DNA of 18,559 nucleotides. Source: Pigoraptor vietnamica. Taxonomy: Eukaryota > Opisthokonta > Filasterea. The notes under the pieces are model-generated. The model did not search any database, had not been told where the DNA came from, and saw nothing but the letters and a program-made list of their open reading frames with translations. This document shows, one piece after another, positions 1 through 11,200 of this stretch; the first letter of the stretch is position 1, and each line of letters begins with the position of its first letter. Made by a program: the position numbers and the translations under genes. The stretch lies in NCBI GenBank assembly GCA_943704525.1, contig CALSCQ010000560.1, positions 1-18,559 on the forward strand. The letters run 5' to 3'.

Positions 1-124
1 GTTTGAAGGGCAGGGGAGGGGAGGGATGAACAGGGTGGGGGGGGGGATGAGTGAAGGGTTGGAACAAGTGCGAAAAGGGGGTGCCAGTTTACTCAACCCC
101 CCACTGCTGCATGGCATGGCCCAG
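1..124. other. probable intron 3' part preceding the first visible phospholipase exon
   Basis: This purine-rich then pyrimidine-rich stretch ends in a branch-like TTTACTCAAC, a C-run and a CAG at 122-124. It reads best as the tail of an intron of the phospholipase gene. An open frame continues leftwards to an ATG at 26, so I cannot exclude that part of it is exon. Confidence 0.5.
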
Positions 125-2227
125 ATTGCGTACAAGTGCCGCGTGTGGGAGAATACGCAGCGGTTCAATATTGCGGACCGCTCGCACTTTGCGATGTTTT
201 ACGCCATCGACGACGTGTGGCTCTTCTCGGACGACGTCACCAGCCGCATCGGGCGGAGGTGCGTCGCTGCTCTCCATTACTCTCCTCCTTCTCTCAATTG
301 CCATATTTGAAACGTCTCCACTGCGCTCATCTTCGAATGCATAGTGGTAGCACTGACACGTTGCTGTTGCAGTATCGGAGAGGCGGTTGGTAAGAACGAG
401 CGCGTGGGCGGCAGTCGACTGAAGCGCGGTTACCGTCCGCGAGACGCCGTCCACCTGTGCGAGGTGGCAGATGCCCTCGTGGGGCCGCCGGGAGTGGGTG
501 CGGCGCTTTCCGCGGCGCCCGCACAGCCGCCGTCGGACGAGTGCCGGCACGTGCGTCACGTGGTGCTTGTCGTGCACGGCATTGGGCAGAAGCTCGACGC
601 GTACTGCAACATTGTTGACGACGTCAATGCGCTGCGACAGGCGACCAATGCTATCGCCGCAACGCACTTTGGCGAGGAGTGGAAAAAGGTGCGTCTGGAC
701 GCGCGCCACAGTTGCAGCCAACCGTAGTTGACACACCGTCTTTGTCCGCTCGCAGTCGCGCGTCGAGTTTCTCCCGGTGCAGTGGCGTCGCGGTCTGCCG
801 CTCCCTGGCGACGGGAAGGGCGAGGGCGACGTTGCGGGCGTTGAGGACATCACACTGGACGGCATTCGCACTCTGCGCAACATTCTCAATGGGACGATGC
901 TGGACATTCTCTATTACATGTCGCCGCGGTGCGTGCGTCGCGGGCGCTGAAGCTGACATGTGTGTGTGTCGTGTTACTAACCCCCCTGTGGCACGTGCAG
1001 GCACTTGCGATGGATCGTTGATCGCCTCGTGCGCGAGCTCAACGACATCTACGCCAAGTTTGTCGCGCGCAACCCGCGCTTTGTAGCGAACGGCGGAACG
1101 GTTTCCATCATCGGACACTCGCTGGGCAGCGTGATTGTGTTCGACATTCTCTGTGCGCAGGCGCGCCTGTCGCTGTCGCAGCCGCCCGCCGGTCAGCCGG
1201 ACCCCGCGGCCGATGCCGTGGCGCAGGAGATTGCGCTGCTCGAGGCGCGCCTGGCGTCGCTGAGGGAGCGCCGCGGGCGAAGTGGGCAAGCGGAGGACCC
1301 CGACGCTGCGCTCGGCGACGCGGACGTTATTGACCACGTGCACGTGACGCCGTGCGCGCGCCTTGCATTCCCCGTTCGCACGTTCTTTGCGCTGGGGTCG
1401 CCCCTCGGCATATTTCTCACGCTGCGCGGGCTTGCGCTCGGGCGGGGCAATGCCCGTCCCATGTGCGACCGCATCTACAACATATACCACCCGGTACGTG
1501 TGCTGTGCGTGAAGGAGCGCTTTCTGCTTTGTCGCCCACTAATTCTTGCATCTGCGCATATCATCCGCTATGCCCACAACAGTACGATCCAGTGGTGAGT
1601 CGCGCGCCCTGCGATCACCATGTGCGGCTGTTGCGCCGTGCTGAATTCCTGTTGTTGTGCCTCGCCAGGCGTATCGCATGGAGCCCGTCATTTCGCGGCG
1701 ATTGGCCGACGTGCGCGCCGAGTTCGTCCCTTACCACAAGGGCGGCAAGCGGCTCCACCTCGAAATTCAGGACATCGGCCAGAACATCACGGACCGCGCC
1801 AACCAAATCTCGCAGACGTTCATCGCCTCCGTGTCGTCCATCCGGGGCACCCTCTCGCGCGCATTTAGAATGGGAGGGGACGCATCCGCACAGGCGGCGC
1901 CGGAGGCGGTGGGCGACAGCGACGACACGGCGACGGAGCCGATCGCTCTGCTGCGGTGCGTGTCTCGCGTGCACAGCCTCACCCTCACACGGAGATGCCT
2001 CGCTGTGCGTATGTTGTGCCGCGCTGATCGCTTTTTTGTCTTTACGCAGCGAATTCAACCCCGACGGCCGCCTGGATTTCGTGTTGCAGGACAGCCCCGT
2101 CGAGAGCCAATACTTATCGGCCATAAACGCGCACATGGGCTACTGGAACAATCTGGACGTCGCCCTCTTCCTCCTCTCGCGCGTATTCCGGCCGGCAGAC
2201 GCCGCGATGCCGCGAAGCCCCGAATAA
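125..2227 (+). CDS. DDHD-domain phospholipase, PA-PLA1 family (5' partial)
   Basis: Proposed exons: <125-258, 373-688, 756-928, 1001-1493, 1583-1594, 1669-1955, 2050-2227 (about 530 codons). The family (DDHD1, DDHD2, SEC23IP) comprises intracellular phospholipase A1-type enzymes acting on phospholipids at Golgi, ER and other membranes. Seen here: VVLVVHGIGQ (about 560-590), RVEFLPVQWRR opening exon 3, LRNILNGTMLDILYYMSPR, and the lipase nucleophile motif GHSLGSVIVFDIL in exon 4. The DDHD domain follows: FALGSPLG, YHPYDPVAYR across a 12-nt exon, LDFVLQDSPVE, NAHMGYWNNLDVALFLL. All four name-giving residues are present (D of YDPV, D of LDFV, H of NAHM, D of NLDV), so it looks active. A polar Ala/Arg/Glu-rich insert lies between the lipase motif and the DDHD domain. 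The first exon shows only FSDDVTSRIG-type sequence of the N-terminal region. It converges on the thioesterase gene. Family assignment is firm; which paralogue is not determinable. Confidence 0.93.
1583..1594 (+). other. 12-nt microexon (YDPV) of the DDHD phospholipase
   Basis: TACGATCCAGTG is bounded by ...CCCACAACAG upstream and GTGAGTCGCG downstream, with 89-nt and 74-nt introns on either side. Its four codons complete the family signature IYHP-YDPV-AYRMEP, including the first Asp of the DDHD quartet. Both neighbouring exons are in phase 0 at these junctions, so skipping would delete exactly four residues without a frameshift. Confidence 0.9.
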
Positions 2228-2228
2228 A
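2223..2228 (+). terminator. AATAAA poly(A) signal overlapping the phospholipase stop codon
   Basis: The canonical hexamer contains the TAA stop (2225-2227). Cleavage would normally fall 10-30 nt downstream, which is close to or inside the 3' end of the convergent thioesterase gene (stop at 2282). Confidence 0.65.
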
Positions 2229-2281
2229 CAGGGTCACACGAGACATTGAGTGCGGGCAATGTTCGTGACAAAGAGGCCCTT

Positions 2282-3879
<1,598 letters not shown>

Positions 3880-4276
3880 GGGTTCGCAAGGTGATGATGG
3901 AAGTGGTGTGTGCCATAGCCATATCATGGAGAGCCTGCGCGGCCGTCATCGTGACATCACAAGCTCAGATGACGGCACACATCTTCATATCACGTGACTC
4001 GTGGAACGTTGTGCTCTTTGGGCGGTGCTGCCACTCGGTCTGAGGTGGTCGAAAAGGGCGCGCGCTGCGACGCACTCTGCGCACCTCGCTCAATTCCCCG
4101 CTCTCTCCTCTCGTCCTTTTCTGCGAACGGGGCGCTCGGCCTCCCTTCTTGCTGCTTCCCCTTGCTATGGGCGGGCTGTGTGTGCGCGCACAGCGGGTGC
4201 CGAGTGACTCGCGCCAAGCGCGTCCCTTGGACATGTGATCGTCGCTCCAAAGGGACGCGCGCACGCGCAACCGAAA
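3880..4276. promoter_or_regulatory. shared divergent upstream region of thioesterase and kinase genes
   Basis: These 397 bp separate the upstream start of the thioesterase (3879, minus) from the kinase ATG (4277, plus). If the thioesterase starts at 3693 the gap is 583 bp. I see no convincing exon, RNA gene or TATA box here. The palindromic octamer TCACGTGA lies at 3990-3997, and 4080-4165 is C/T-rich, as in a 5' leader of the kinase. Frames that stay open across it match no family I know. Confidence 0.6.
3990..3997. promoter_or_regulatory. TCACGTGA E-box palindrome
   Basis: This perfect 8-bp palindrome has a CACGTG core, the type bound by bHLH-ZIP factors (Myc/Max, USF, TFEB, yeast Pho4/Cbf1). 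It lies in a non-coding divergent promoter region, 111 bp from the far thioesterase start and 280 bp from the kinase start. CACGTG is common throughout this GC-rich window, so one occurrence is weak evidence. Its position and extended symmetry make it a candidate. Confidence 0.4.
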
Positions 4277-6444
4277 ATGGCGTCGGACCAGGCCGACTTT
4301 GATGTGGGTGTCGCGTGGAGTGTGCGGTTGTGTTGTGACTTCCGCTCTCGTGCAATGTTTTTTGACTTATTATTTGTGGTTTCGTTACGAGAATAGTCCG
4401 TTTGCGCACTCTCCTCTCTGCGTGCCCTCGCCCACACTTGCACTTTCCCCTGTGCAGTCCATATCTGGGGGGCGCTATGTGCTCGCCGACCGCCGCGGCT
4501 TCGGCACGTCGGCTGTTGTGTACGTCGGCGTCTCTGCGGCGACGGGCGAAAAATTTGCAATCAAGGCGATGCGCAAGCTGCGGCGCGGCCCAAACAACGG
4601 CGCCGCCAACCGCGCGCTCGAGCGCATGCAGCGGGAGATTGCCATTCTGCGCGGCCTTCCCGTGCACCCCCACATTGTGTCGATACGCGACGTGCTCGAG
4701 TCTGAACAGTCGGTGTATGTCGTGATGGACCTCGCGCAGCAGGACCTCCTCTCCTACCTCTCGTTCTGGATGGACCGCGGGCGCACGTGCCCGGAGCTCG
4801 TCTGCCGCCTCATTGCGTGGCAGCTTGTCGACGGCATCGTGTTTCTCCACGAGCGCGGAATTGTGCACCGCGACCTTAAGCCCGAGAACATTCTGGTAGA
4901 CGTCGGCCGCGCATTTCCTGAGATGAGGGTGCGCATCACCGACTTTGGTCTCTCACGCGAGTCCCTCGGCGCGGCGCTGATGGAGACGATGTGCGGCACG
5001 CCTGCGTACGTCGCGCCGGAGGTGCTCCTGCGGGAGGGCTATGGGTCGGCGGTGGACGTGTGGTCGCTGGGCGTCGTGCTCTACACGATGGTGAGCGGAT
5101 ACAACCCGTGGGACCCCGACGCGCCGCTCGACGTGCAGATCCTCGGCGGCCGCTGCGAGTTCCCCGTGGAGCTCTTTGGGGACAAGTCGCCGCACGTGGT
5201 CGACCTCATACGGCAGCTGCTCGACGTCAACCCCAAGACGCGCCTCGCCATTTCAGCCGCGCGGCAGCACCCGTGGTTCACGGTGGGCCTCCTAAACATC
5301 GCGTGTTGTGTGTTGCTCCCTGCATCTGTTTATTGTCTGACCCAACACCCGCTGCCTCCGCAGACTGACGAGCACCTTCCCAGCGCGGTGGCGGGTGCTT
5401 CGCGCTTTATTCAGCAGTGCATGGAGCAGAGCGGCCTGGTCGCTGGCGAGCCCGTGCGCCCGCCGCCCGCCCTGGATACGTCTCACACGCCGACGGAGAG
5501 CGCGTCGCGCAGCTCGGGGTCGTCGCTGTCGCAGGGCTCGGGGCCGGTGGTCCCCGTCACCCTCCTCCCGCAGCACGCGCCCGTCGTCGGCTACGGGTTT
5601 GGCCACGGATTTGGCGCGCACAGTCTCTCCAACCGGCGCCGCACCATTGAGCGGCCGTCGCCGTTTGACACGTACGCGAATGCGGACGGTGGGTTCGACA
5701 CAGCGTGCGTGTGTTTGCAGCGACGCGTGCTGATGTGCATCGTTCGCCGCAGAGTTTGTGAGCGACCAGGAGCGCTATCGGGAGTCGTTTGAGAAAGTGA
5801 CGCGCCTGGCGCAGTCGGCGTACGGCATTTTCCAGGAGTACCACGAGCTGCTCACGCTGCTCTCTGGGTGCGTCGTCACGTGACGCGTTGCGTGTTGCTG
5901 TCTGATTTGCTCACTCGACCACTCGTGGTGCAGGCTCATCGATGTGACGAACGAGCTCGGTCGTAAGCTTCAGAGCTACGCGCACCTTCCCCAGGGACCC
6001 GTGGGAGCCAGCAGGTGTGTGGGGGGGTTCGCGCAGTGTCTCGCGTCGTCGTTGCTGAACGAACCTCTGCTGTGCTTCTTCCAGGCGCGCCCTCGAGGAC
6101 CTGCATGTCAACATACAGCTCCGCCTCCTCGAAATACGCACCTTCAACGAGTTTGCGAAGGTGTGTTGGGCAGTGTTAAGGTGTGGCGCATATCCGTTTA
6201 TGTGCACCGTCTCACTCGGCGTCGCGCAGACGGTGAACCGCGTCCTGCCCTGGCACGTGATTGCGAGTCAGCGGGGACTGCGCTTCTGGACGTGGTGCTT
6301 TCGCGAGCGACTCTCTGTTCCGTTGGACGAGTTTGTTCGTCGGATGGAGCGGATGAGCGACGGCGGCCGCTTCAGCGCGCGCGTTAGGGAGCACATGGCC
6401 GCTTATATCGGTTGGTATGGCGCTGACAGTGGCTTGTTGTTGCA

Positions 6445-6478
<34 letters not shown>

Positions 6479-8208
6479 CGTGTGTGTGTGTGCGTGCGTG
6501 TGTGTTGTGCGTGTGCGTGCGTGCGTGCGTGTTGTGCGTGTGTGTGTGCGTGTGTGTGTTTGTGCGTGTGTGTGCGTGTGTGTGTGTGGCCTGATCCATT
6601 CCTGCGACCATCAGACTCCTCTCAGGACGGCATTGTCTCGTGCGTCGAATTTGGCAATTTCCTCCGGTGGACGTCGCCGTGGGAGACGTGCATTCCCAAC
6701 GTGAGTGCCTCGAGCAGCTCTTCTTCCCTTGAGGCACTCGTCAACTGACTCTTCTTGCTGCCGAGTGGAGTCGATGGACACTTGTCTGTGATTTGGCTGA
6801 TCCGGCATCCCTCTTGCTCCAGATGGAGCGACTGCTCGACAACCCGTGGTTCTGGGGCTTCATCTCGAAAGAAGAGGCGGACACGGCCGTCGCGGCGAAC
6901 CTCAAGCCCGGTGAGCCTCGCCACAGCGCCGTTGCGTTTTACTGCTGCGGCTGCTTGCTGTTGGCATTTTGATGACGAGCTTTCTGATGCGGCGTGTCCA
7001 CAGGTGTTTTTGTCGTGCGCTTCAGCACCAGTGTCCCGGGCGCAATCTCAGTGACGTTTGCCACGGGCAACCCTCCGAACAGTGAGTGTCACCTGCGACG
7101 AGCGTTAAACCTTCATATTTTGTTGCGTGTTCGCATCCATTCTGACGTGTGTTGCTTTCTGCGCGCCAGTCGTGCACACGCAGCTGACGCAGCAGGTGGT
7201 GGGTGCCGAGGAGGCTACTGTCTTCACCCTCCCGTGGGACCACTCTGCGCGGCCCAGCGTCCCCGCGCTCGTCGAGGGCAACTCGCACCTCTTCGATGTG
7301 CCGGTAACGCGCCCCCCGGTGAGTGGCGTGCGTCCGCGTCCGCGCCCGCTGTGCCCCACTCCTTAGCCCGCCCATTGCAGGCCATTGCGCCGCCACCCGC
7401 AGAATCACCGGACGCGGCGGAGGGTCTGCCCGAGGGAACGCCGATTGCCGCCGACCGACAGCTCGATCGCTTCCGCATGCGTGGGTGTCTGCGCGCGGCC
7501 AATTACGGCGTGCGTAATGTCTCTGCTCTGTGGCTCGCTCTCTCACACGCCGTGTCACGTCATTCGCAGGGACGGCGCCCCTGCCCCCGCAGCAGGGCGA
7601 CTCGAAGGCCATCGATACAGAGACATCCTCGGCGAATTCGCCGGACGCGCCGCAGGGGGATCGCGTGCCGCCCACGCAGCAGTCGTCGGGTTCGCTCGGC
7701 GGCGCGTCTTCAGCGAGCGCTCCGGGCACGCCTGCGTCACCCCAACCAGCGCGGTCGCCAGCAGCGGCACGGGCACCACCGCCTGGCGCCATCATGTCTG
7801 GAGCGCTGCGGACGATGCAGCGGCGGGGCCCCTTCAATAGCTGGAAGCGGCGCTGGGTTGTTTTGCGCGGCGCTGAGCTGGTCGTGTGCCGCGGTCGAAG
7901 CGACGGCGACGCCACTCCGAAGCGCGTGTTGCCGCTCTGCAGAGATTCGTCGTGCGGCCGCGCACCGAAGATTGGGCCGAATGTGTAAGTGTTAGCTCTG
8001 CAAGTCGCCTTTTGTGTGTGAGTGCGTCCGTGCGTGCGCCCCTGTGTCAAAAAGCGTGTGTGCTCATCACGTACACTGCAGCTTCGAGTGCCAGGCAGAC
8101 GCGCACAACAAGGACGCAGGGTCCCTCGTGCTGCAGGCGGAGTCTGGCGCAGAGGCCGAATCGTGGCTTGCGGCCATCGCGCGTGTCATCCAGGGCACGG
8201 CGGCATGA
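4277..8208 (+). CDS. CAMK-type Ser/Thr kinase fused to EF-hand/SH2 (Cbl TKB-like) and PH domains
   Basis: Exons: 4277-4303, 4458-5282, 5364-5688, 5753-5867, 5934-6014, 6085-6160, 6230-6410, 6615-6700, 6823-6910, 7004-7081, 7170-7318, 7381-7480, 7570-7984, 8082-8208; phases agree, 890 aa. Start GAAAATGGCG is in good context. Kinase 16-283: loop GFGTSAVV, Lys45, Glu69, HRDLKPEN (Asp148), DFG 171-173, CGTPAYVAPE; all catalytic residues are present. Then a Ser/Pro-rich linker to about 393, a helical region 395-485, and FW..CF.ERLSVP as in the Cbl EF-hand lead-in. EF loop is Asp544-Glu555 (DSSQDGIVSCVE). SH2 runs 581 to about 675 (WFWGFISKEEA, GVFVVRFSTSVPG with pTyr-pocket Arg607). After a low-complexity linker comes PH 787-886 (WKRRWVVLRG, final helix SWLAAI). 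Inferred role: a kinase recruited to phosphotyrosine sites and membranes, possibly Ca2+-tuned. There is no RING finger, so not a ubiquitin ligase. I know no named protein with this order. Confidence 0.9.
5283..5363 (+). other. 81-nt in-frame, stop-free intron after the kinase domain
   Basis: The intron starts GTGGGC directly after HPWFT, the end of the kinase C-lobe, and ends in CTCCGCAG. Its length is a multiple of three and it has no stop codon. If retained it inserts 27 mostly hydrophobic residues (from VGLLNIACCV to HPLPPQ) without changing the downstream frame. Confidence 0.6.
5874..5885. promoter_or_regulatory. CGTCACGTGACG palindrome in a kinase intron
   Basis: This perfect 12-bp palindrome lies within intron 5868-5933. 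Its core GTCACGTGAC equals the lysosomal CLEAR element bound by TFEB-type factors in animals. It could be chance in a CACGTG-rich region. Confidence 0.25.
6411..6614 (+). repeat. intron with (TG)n microsatellite inside the kinase gene
   Basis: From about 6445 to 6588 this 204-nt intron is TG repeat with interspersed CG and TTG interruptions, sense strand UG. It begins GTTGGT after ...AAYI and I end it at CAG 6612-6614. That acceptor restores the EF-hand Asp (G+AC). The nearby CAG at 6623-6625 would break the frame. The tract is in the same sense orientation as the thioesterase intron repeat. Confidence 0.8.
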
Positions 8209-8257
8209 GACGGCCAAATCGCTTGCGCTTGCGCTCTATATTACAGGCGGCGGGCGA
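8209..8257. terminator. 49-bp convergent 3' gap between kinase and MED24-like genes
   Basis: Only 49 bp separate the TGA of the kinase gene (8206-8208) from the TAA of the minus-strand gene (8258-8260). No AATAAA is present on either strand. TATATT at 8237-8242 reads AATATA on the minus strand, a possible variant signal for the MED24-like gene. The two 3' UTRs must overlap or be extremely short. Confidence 0.45.
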
Positions 8258-11200
8258 TTATGCCACTGCGGCGTCCATCGACCCTCGCGACGGATGGCAC
8301 AGCAGCTCGGCACAAAAGCGCCGCCCTTCCTCACTCTCGAGGTCGGACAGCGGGGGCACCAGCGCATCCATGGCGCTGTCGCAGAGCGCACGCCCAATGC
8401 GCCACAGCGTCCGCCGGCTGGGCAGCGAGCGGCGGGGAATTGGGCGCCCAGATGCGGCCACGGCGGCCAGCAGTTCGACGGCGAAGAGGACAGGCGGCGC
8501 CGCCAGGGCCTGGTCAAAACTGCCCCCGGACGAGCCGCTGTCCGCCACGATGCGCGTGCATGCGCCGACGAGCACGTCGAAGGCGTCTGCGTGGCCTTTT
8601 GCGGCCGACGGCGCGCCGAACCAGTGGAGTGCGAGGCGGGCCGCGAGCGACGCAAGGGCGACGGCGCGGCGTGCGCACGACAGGAGCGCGGCGCGCGCGG
8701 GAATGGCGAGGGAGAGCGCGCGCTCGACGGCGACGTCGCCGAGCACGCGGATTTCGGCGGCCGCAAGATCGACTAACGGATTGTCCCCCATTTGGAATGG
8801 TGGGCGATGCAAGTAAAGCGGCGCATTGAGCAAGTGATTGGAGCAGTTCTTGGGCCATTCGCGAGTGGCGTAAGTGCAGGACAACGGGAATGTGTACGAC
8901 AGGCAGAGCTATTCTGGTCGCGAATGTGCGCGTGTTTGCAACGTGGCTGCGAGCGCGATGCGCGTGTGCAGAGGACAGGGAGAGGAAGTGCGTGTGCATG
9001 CAAGCGACAGGGGGAGGGAACTGACGCACCGGCAGAGGAGAGATTGCCGTCCGACGCGACATCGAGGAGTGCCTGCATCAAGTGACGTAAGCGCCGCCCT
9101 CACACCCACCGCAGCGCAGCAACGGCCCACGCACCTCAATGACGTCCGCGCAGTGCGTCTCCGTGGCAACGGCCCCGCGCGCGCACTGCAGCGCCGCGCT
9201 CAAGTCGGGGGAGAGGCGCCCCGTGCGCACGACCTCGCGAAAGACGCAGGCGAGCGATACTGACGGCGACGCGCTCACACTCCCTACGGGCACATCAAAA
9301 ACTCAGAAGCGCCGAAGTATAAATCAGAGCGACGGCCGTACTCACCGACGACGAGGCACGCACGCACTTCGGCTGGCACCGCAGACGCCGCATACGACGT
9401 GAAGACCGGCGCTGCCAGCCGACCAACCGCGGCCGCAATGCGCGCGTCTTGCAGTAGGTGTGCCAGCGCAGCTGCTGGGAGAGGAAGCGGCTCACCGCCA
9501 CTGCGCCACACAAAACACGTAAGCAGGAGGAAGGAACCAGCTGCAGAGTTCAAATACGCACAAAAATGAGAGACAACAAGTGCGCTCAAAATTACAGACG
9601 CATGCCCGTTGACTCCAAGGGAAGCGAGAAAGAGAACACGGCGAAAGAGCGCCCACGTGCCTGGAAGCCGCAAGGGACCACTCGCCCTGGCCGCGCGCGG
9701 ACTCGCCGCAGAGCCACAGCGCGACGCAGACGGCGGCAGCGGGCGACGCGGCAGCGACGGCCGCAAGCCCTGCGGCAAGGCGATCGAAGGGCAGCCGCGT
9801 GCCCTCGCATGCGGCCAGCGCAGCCTGCGCAGCACGCACGGCAACTGCGAGGGACGCCGGCGGCAGACTGCAGCAGCGGCCATCAGCGCTAGAAACAGCC
9901 CGCACAAGCAAAGAAGCAAATGCACATGCAGTACCAACACCCACCCGAGTGCGGCGCGCACCGCGTTCACGTCCGGCGCCTCTGCAAAGGCCGCGCGCAC
10001 GAGACTGCCCTCTGCGTCGATGTCGACATTGGGGTGCTGCCATCGGCACGCCAGCCTCCCAACGCCCTCGCTCTGCGCTCACGGGCACAATGTACAAACA
10101 GACTGCGGGTCAGTCGCAATCGGCAAACTCAAAACTCGCGCGAAAATTACAGAAACGCCTCCCACCGACACTCGCGTCCCAATGGCAACGAGCACGAGAA
10201 ACGAGGCATCGAAAGCCGCCGACCCTGGGAAGGAACCGGGTGAGCGAACAAATGACACGAACTCGCAGACGATACGCTGCGCGGCACCCCACATCATGCG
10301 CACCATTTCCTGCGACTAACAACGCACCGCACCGGCACTCACCGGGAACACTCGCCGCAGACATGCAGCCTCGCAGTCGCTCCGTACCGCCCACGGCGTG
10401 CACCGCGTCCAAAAACGGCGCGGACAAAACGCTCTCGATCACGTCGACGTCGAGGGCGCCTTCCCTGACGAGACCCTCCAGCGCCTGCGCATCCGGGTGT
10501 CAGGGACGTGACATGGCCTTCGACAGCCTCTGCTCTCTCGACCCACCGACAGGGCAATTTCCGCCGTCTCTTCGTGACAAACGGGCTCCCAATTCGCAGC
10601 CGCGCCCGCAAGAAAGCGCGCCCACGTCGCACGAGACGCTGCGCCAGACTCCAGCGCAGACCTGACAGCAGCGCACTCCTGCAATCACTTTGTCAATTGC
10701 CATGGCCGCACAAGCAGCAAACTCACAAGTGCCACAGTGATCATCTTGTTCACGCATCGCACAAAGTTGGAGGGGATTGGACAAACACGTGCACATCGAC
10801 ATAAGCGCTCGCACGCACACTGCCGTTTCGCGGGACATCGTTCGGACTTGAGGCCGCAAAACTGTCCCGCACGCCGCCGCTCGCTTGCACTCCAGGGCCA
10901 GCGTGCCGAGAGGCGACGCACGTGACAAATGTGTCCAGCAATGGCAAGCTGCAGCACGCCGCACGAAGATGTGATCAGCAAAAAGGTTGCAGTACGCAGG
11001 GCACTACGCGAGCAACAGGCGCACCCGTAAGCCGCATCCAAACTGGCCGCTGCGTACGCCGTGCGGCGTACATCGTCCATCGCAAGCGCCAACTGCGGTG
11101 CCGCGGGTTAGCACAGCAGCGACATCGTCAGGAGGCGCACCTCATGCAACCGACGGGCACGCACCTCGTCGGATTCGTCGGCGCTGTGCCACACGGCGTC

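Noticed and set aside
4299-4457. Alternative upstream kinase start reading MMWVSRGVCGCVV in frame with the kinase domain
   Set aside because: The stretch is AT-richer, begins at a GTGGGT donor (4304) and ends in CCTGTGCAG. ATG 4277 in good context splices in phase to the kinase domain, so I treat 4304-4457 as an intron.
3990-4868. 292-codon minus-strand frame over the kinase promoter and N-lobe
   Set aside because: Its composition is that of an antisense shadow (His/Arg-rich), it overlaps the catalytic kinase exon, and no known motif is visible.
7022-8050. 342-codon minus-strand frame over the SH2 and PH exons
   Set aside because: It runs through six phase-consistent sense exons and their introns, and it has no recognisable domain.
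9284-10000. Single long hydrophobic frame (238 codons) suggesting a membrane protein
   Set aside because: Only parts (10036-9945 and 9540-9346) fit the MED24-like protein. The middle conflicts with the AAAVCVALWLCG exon in another frame and contains donor and acceptor signals.
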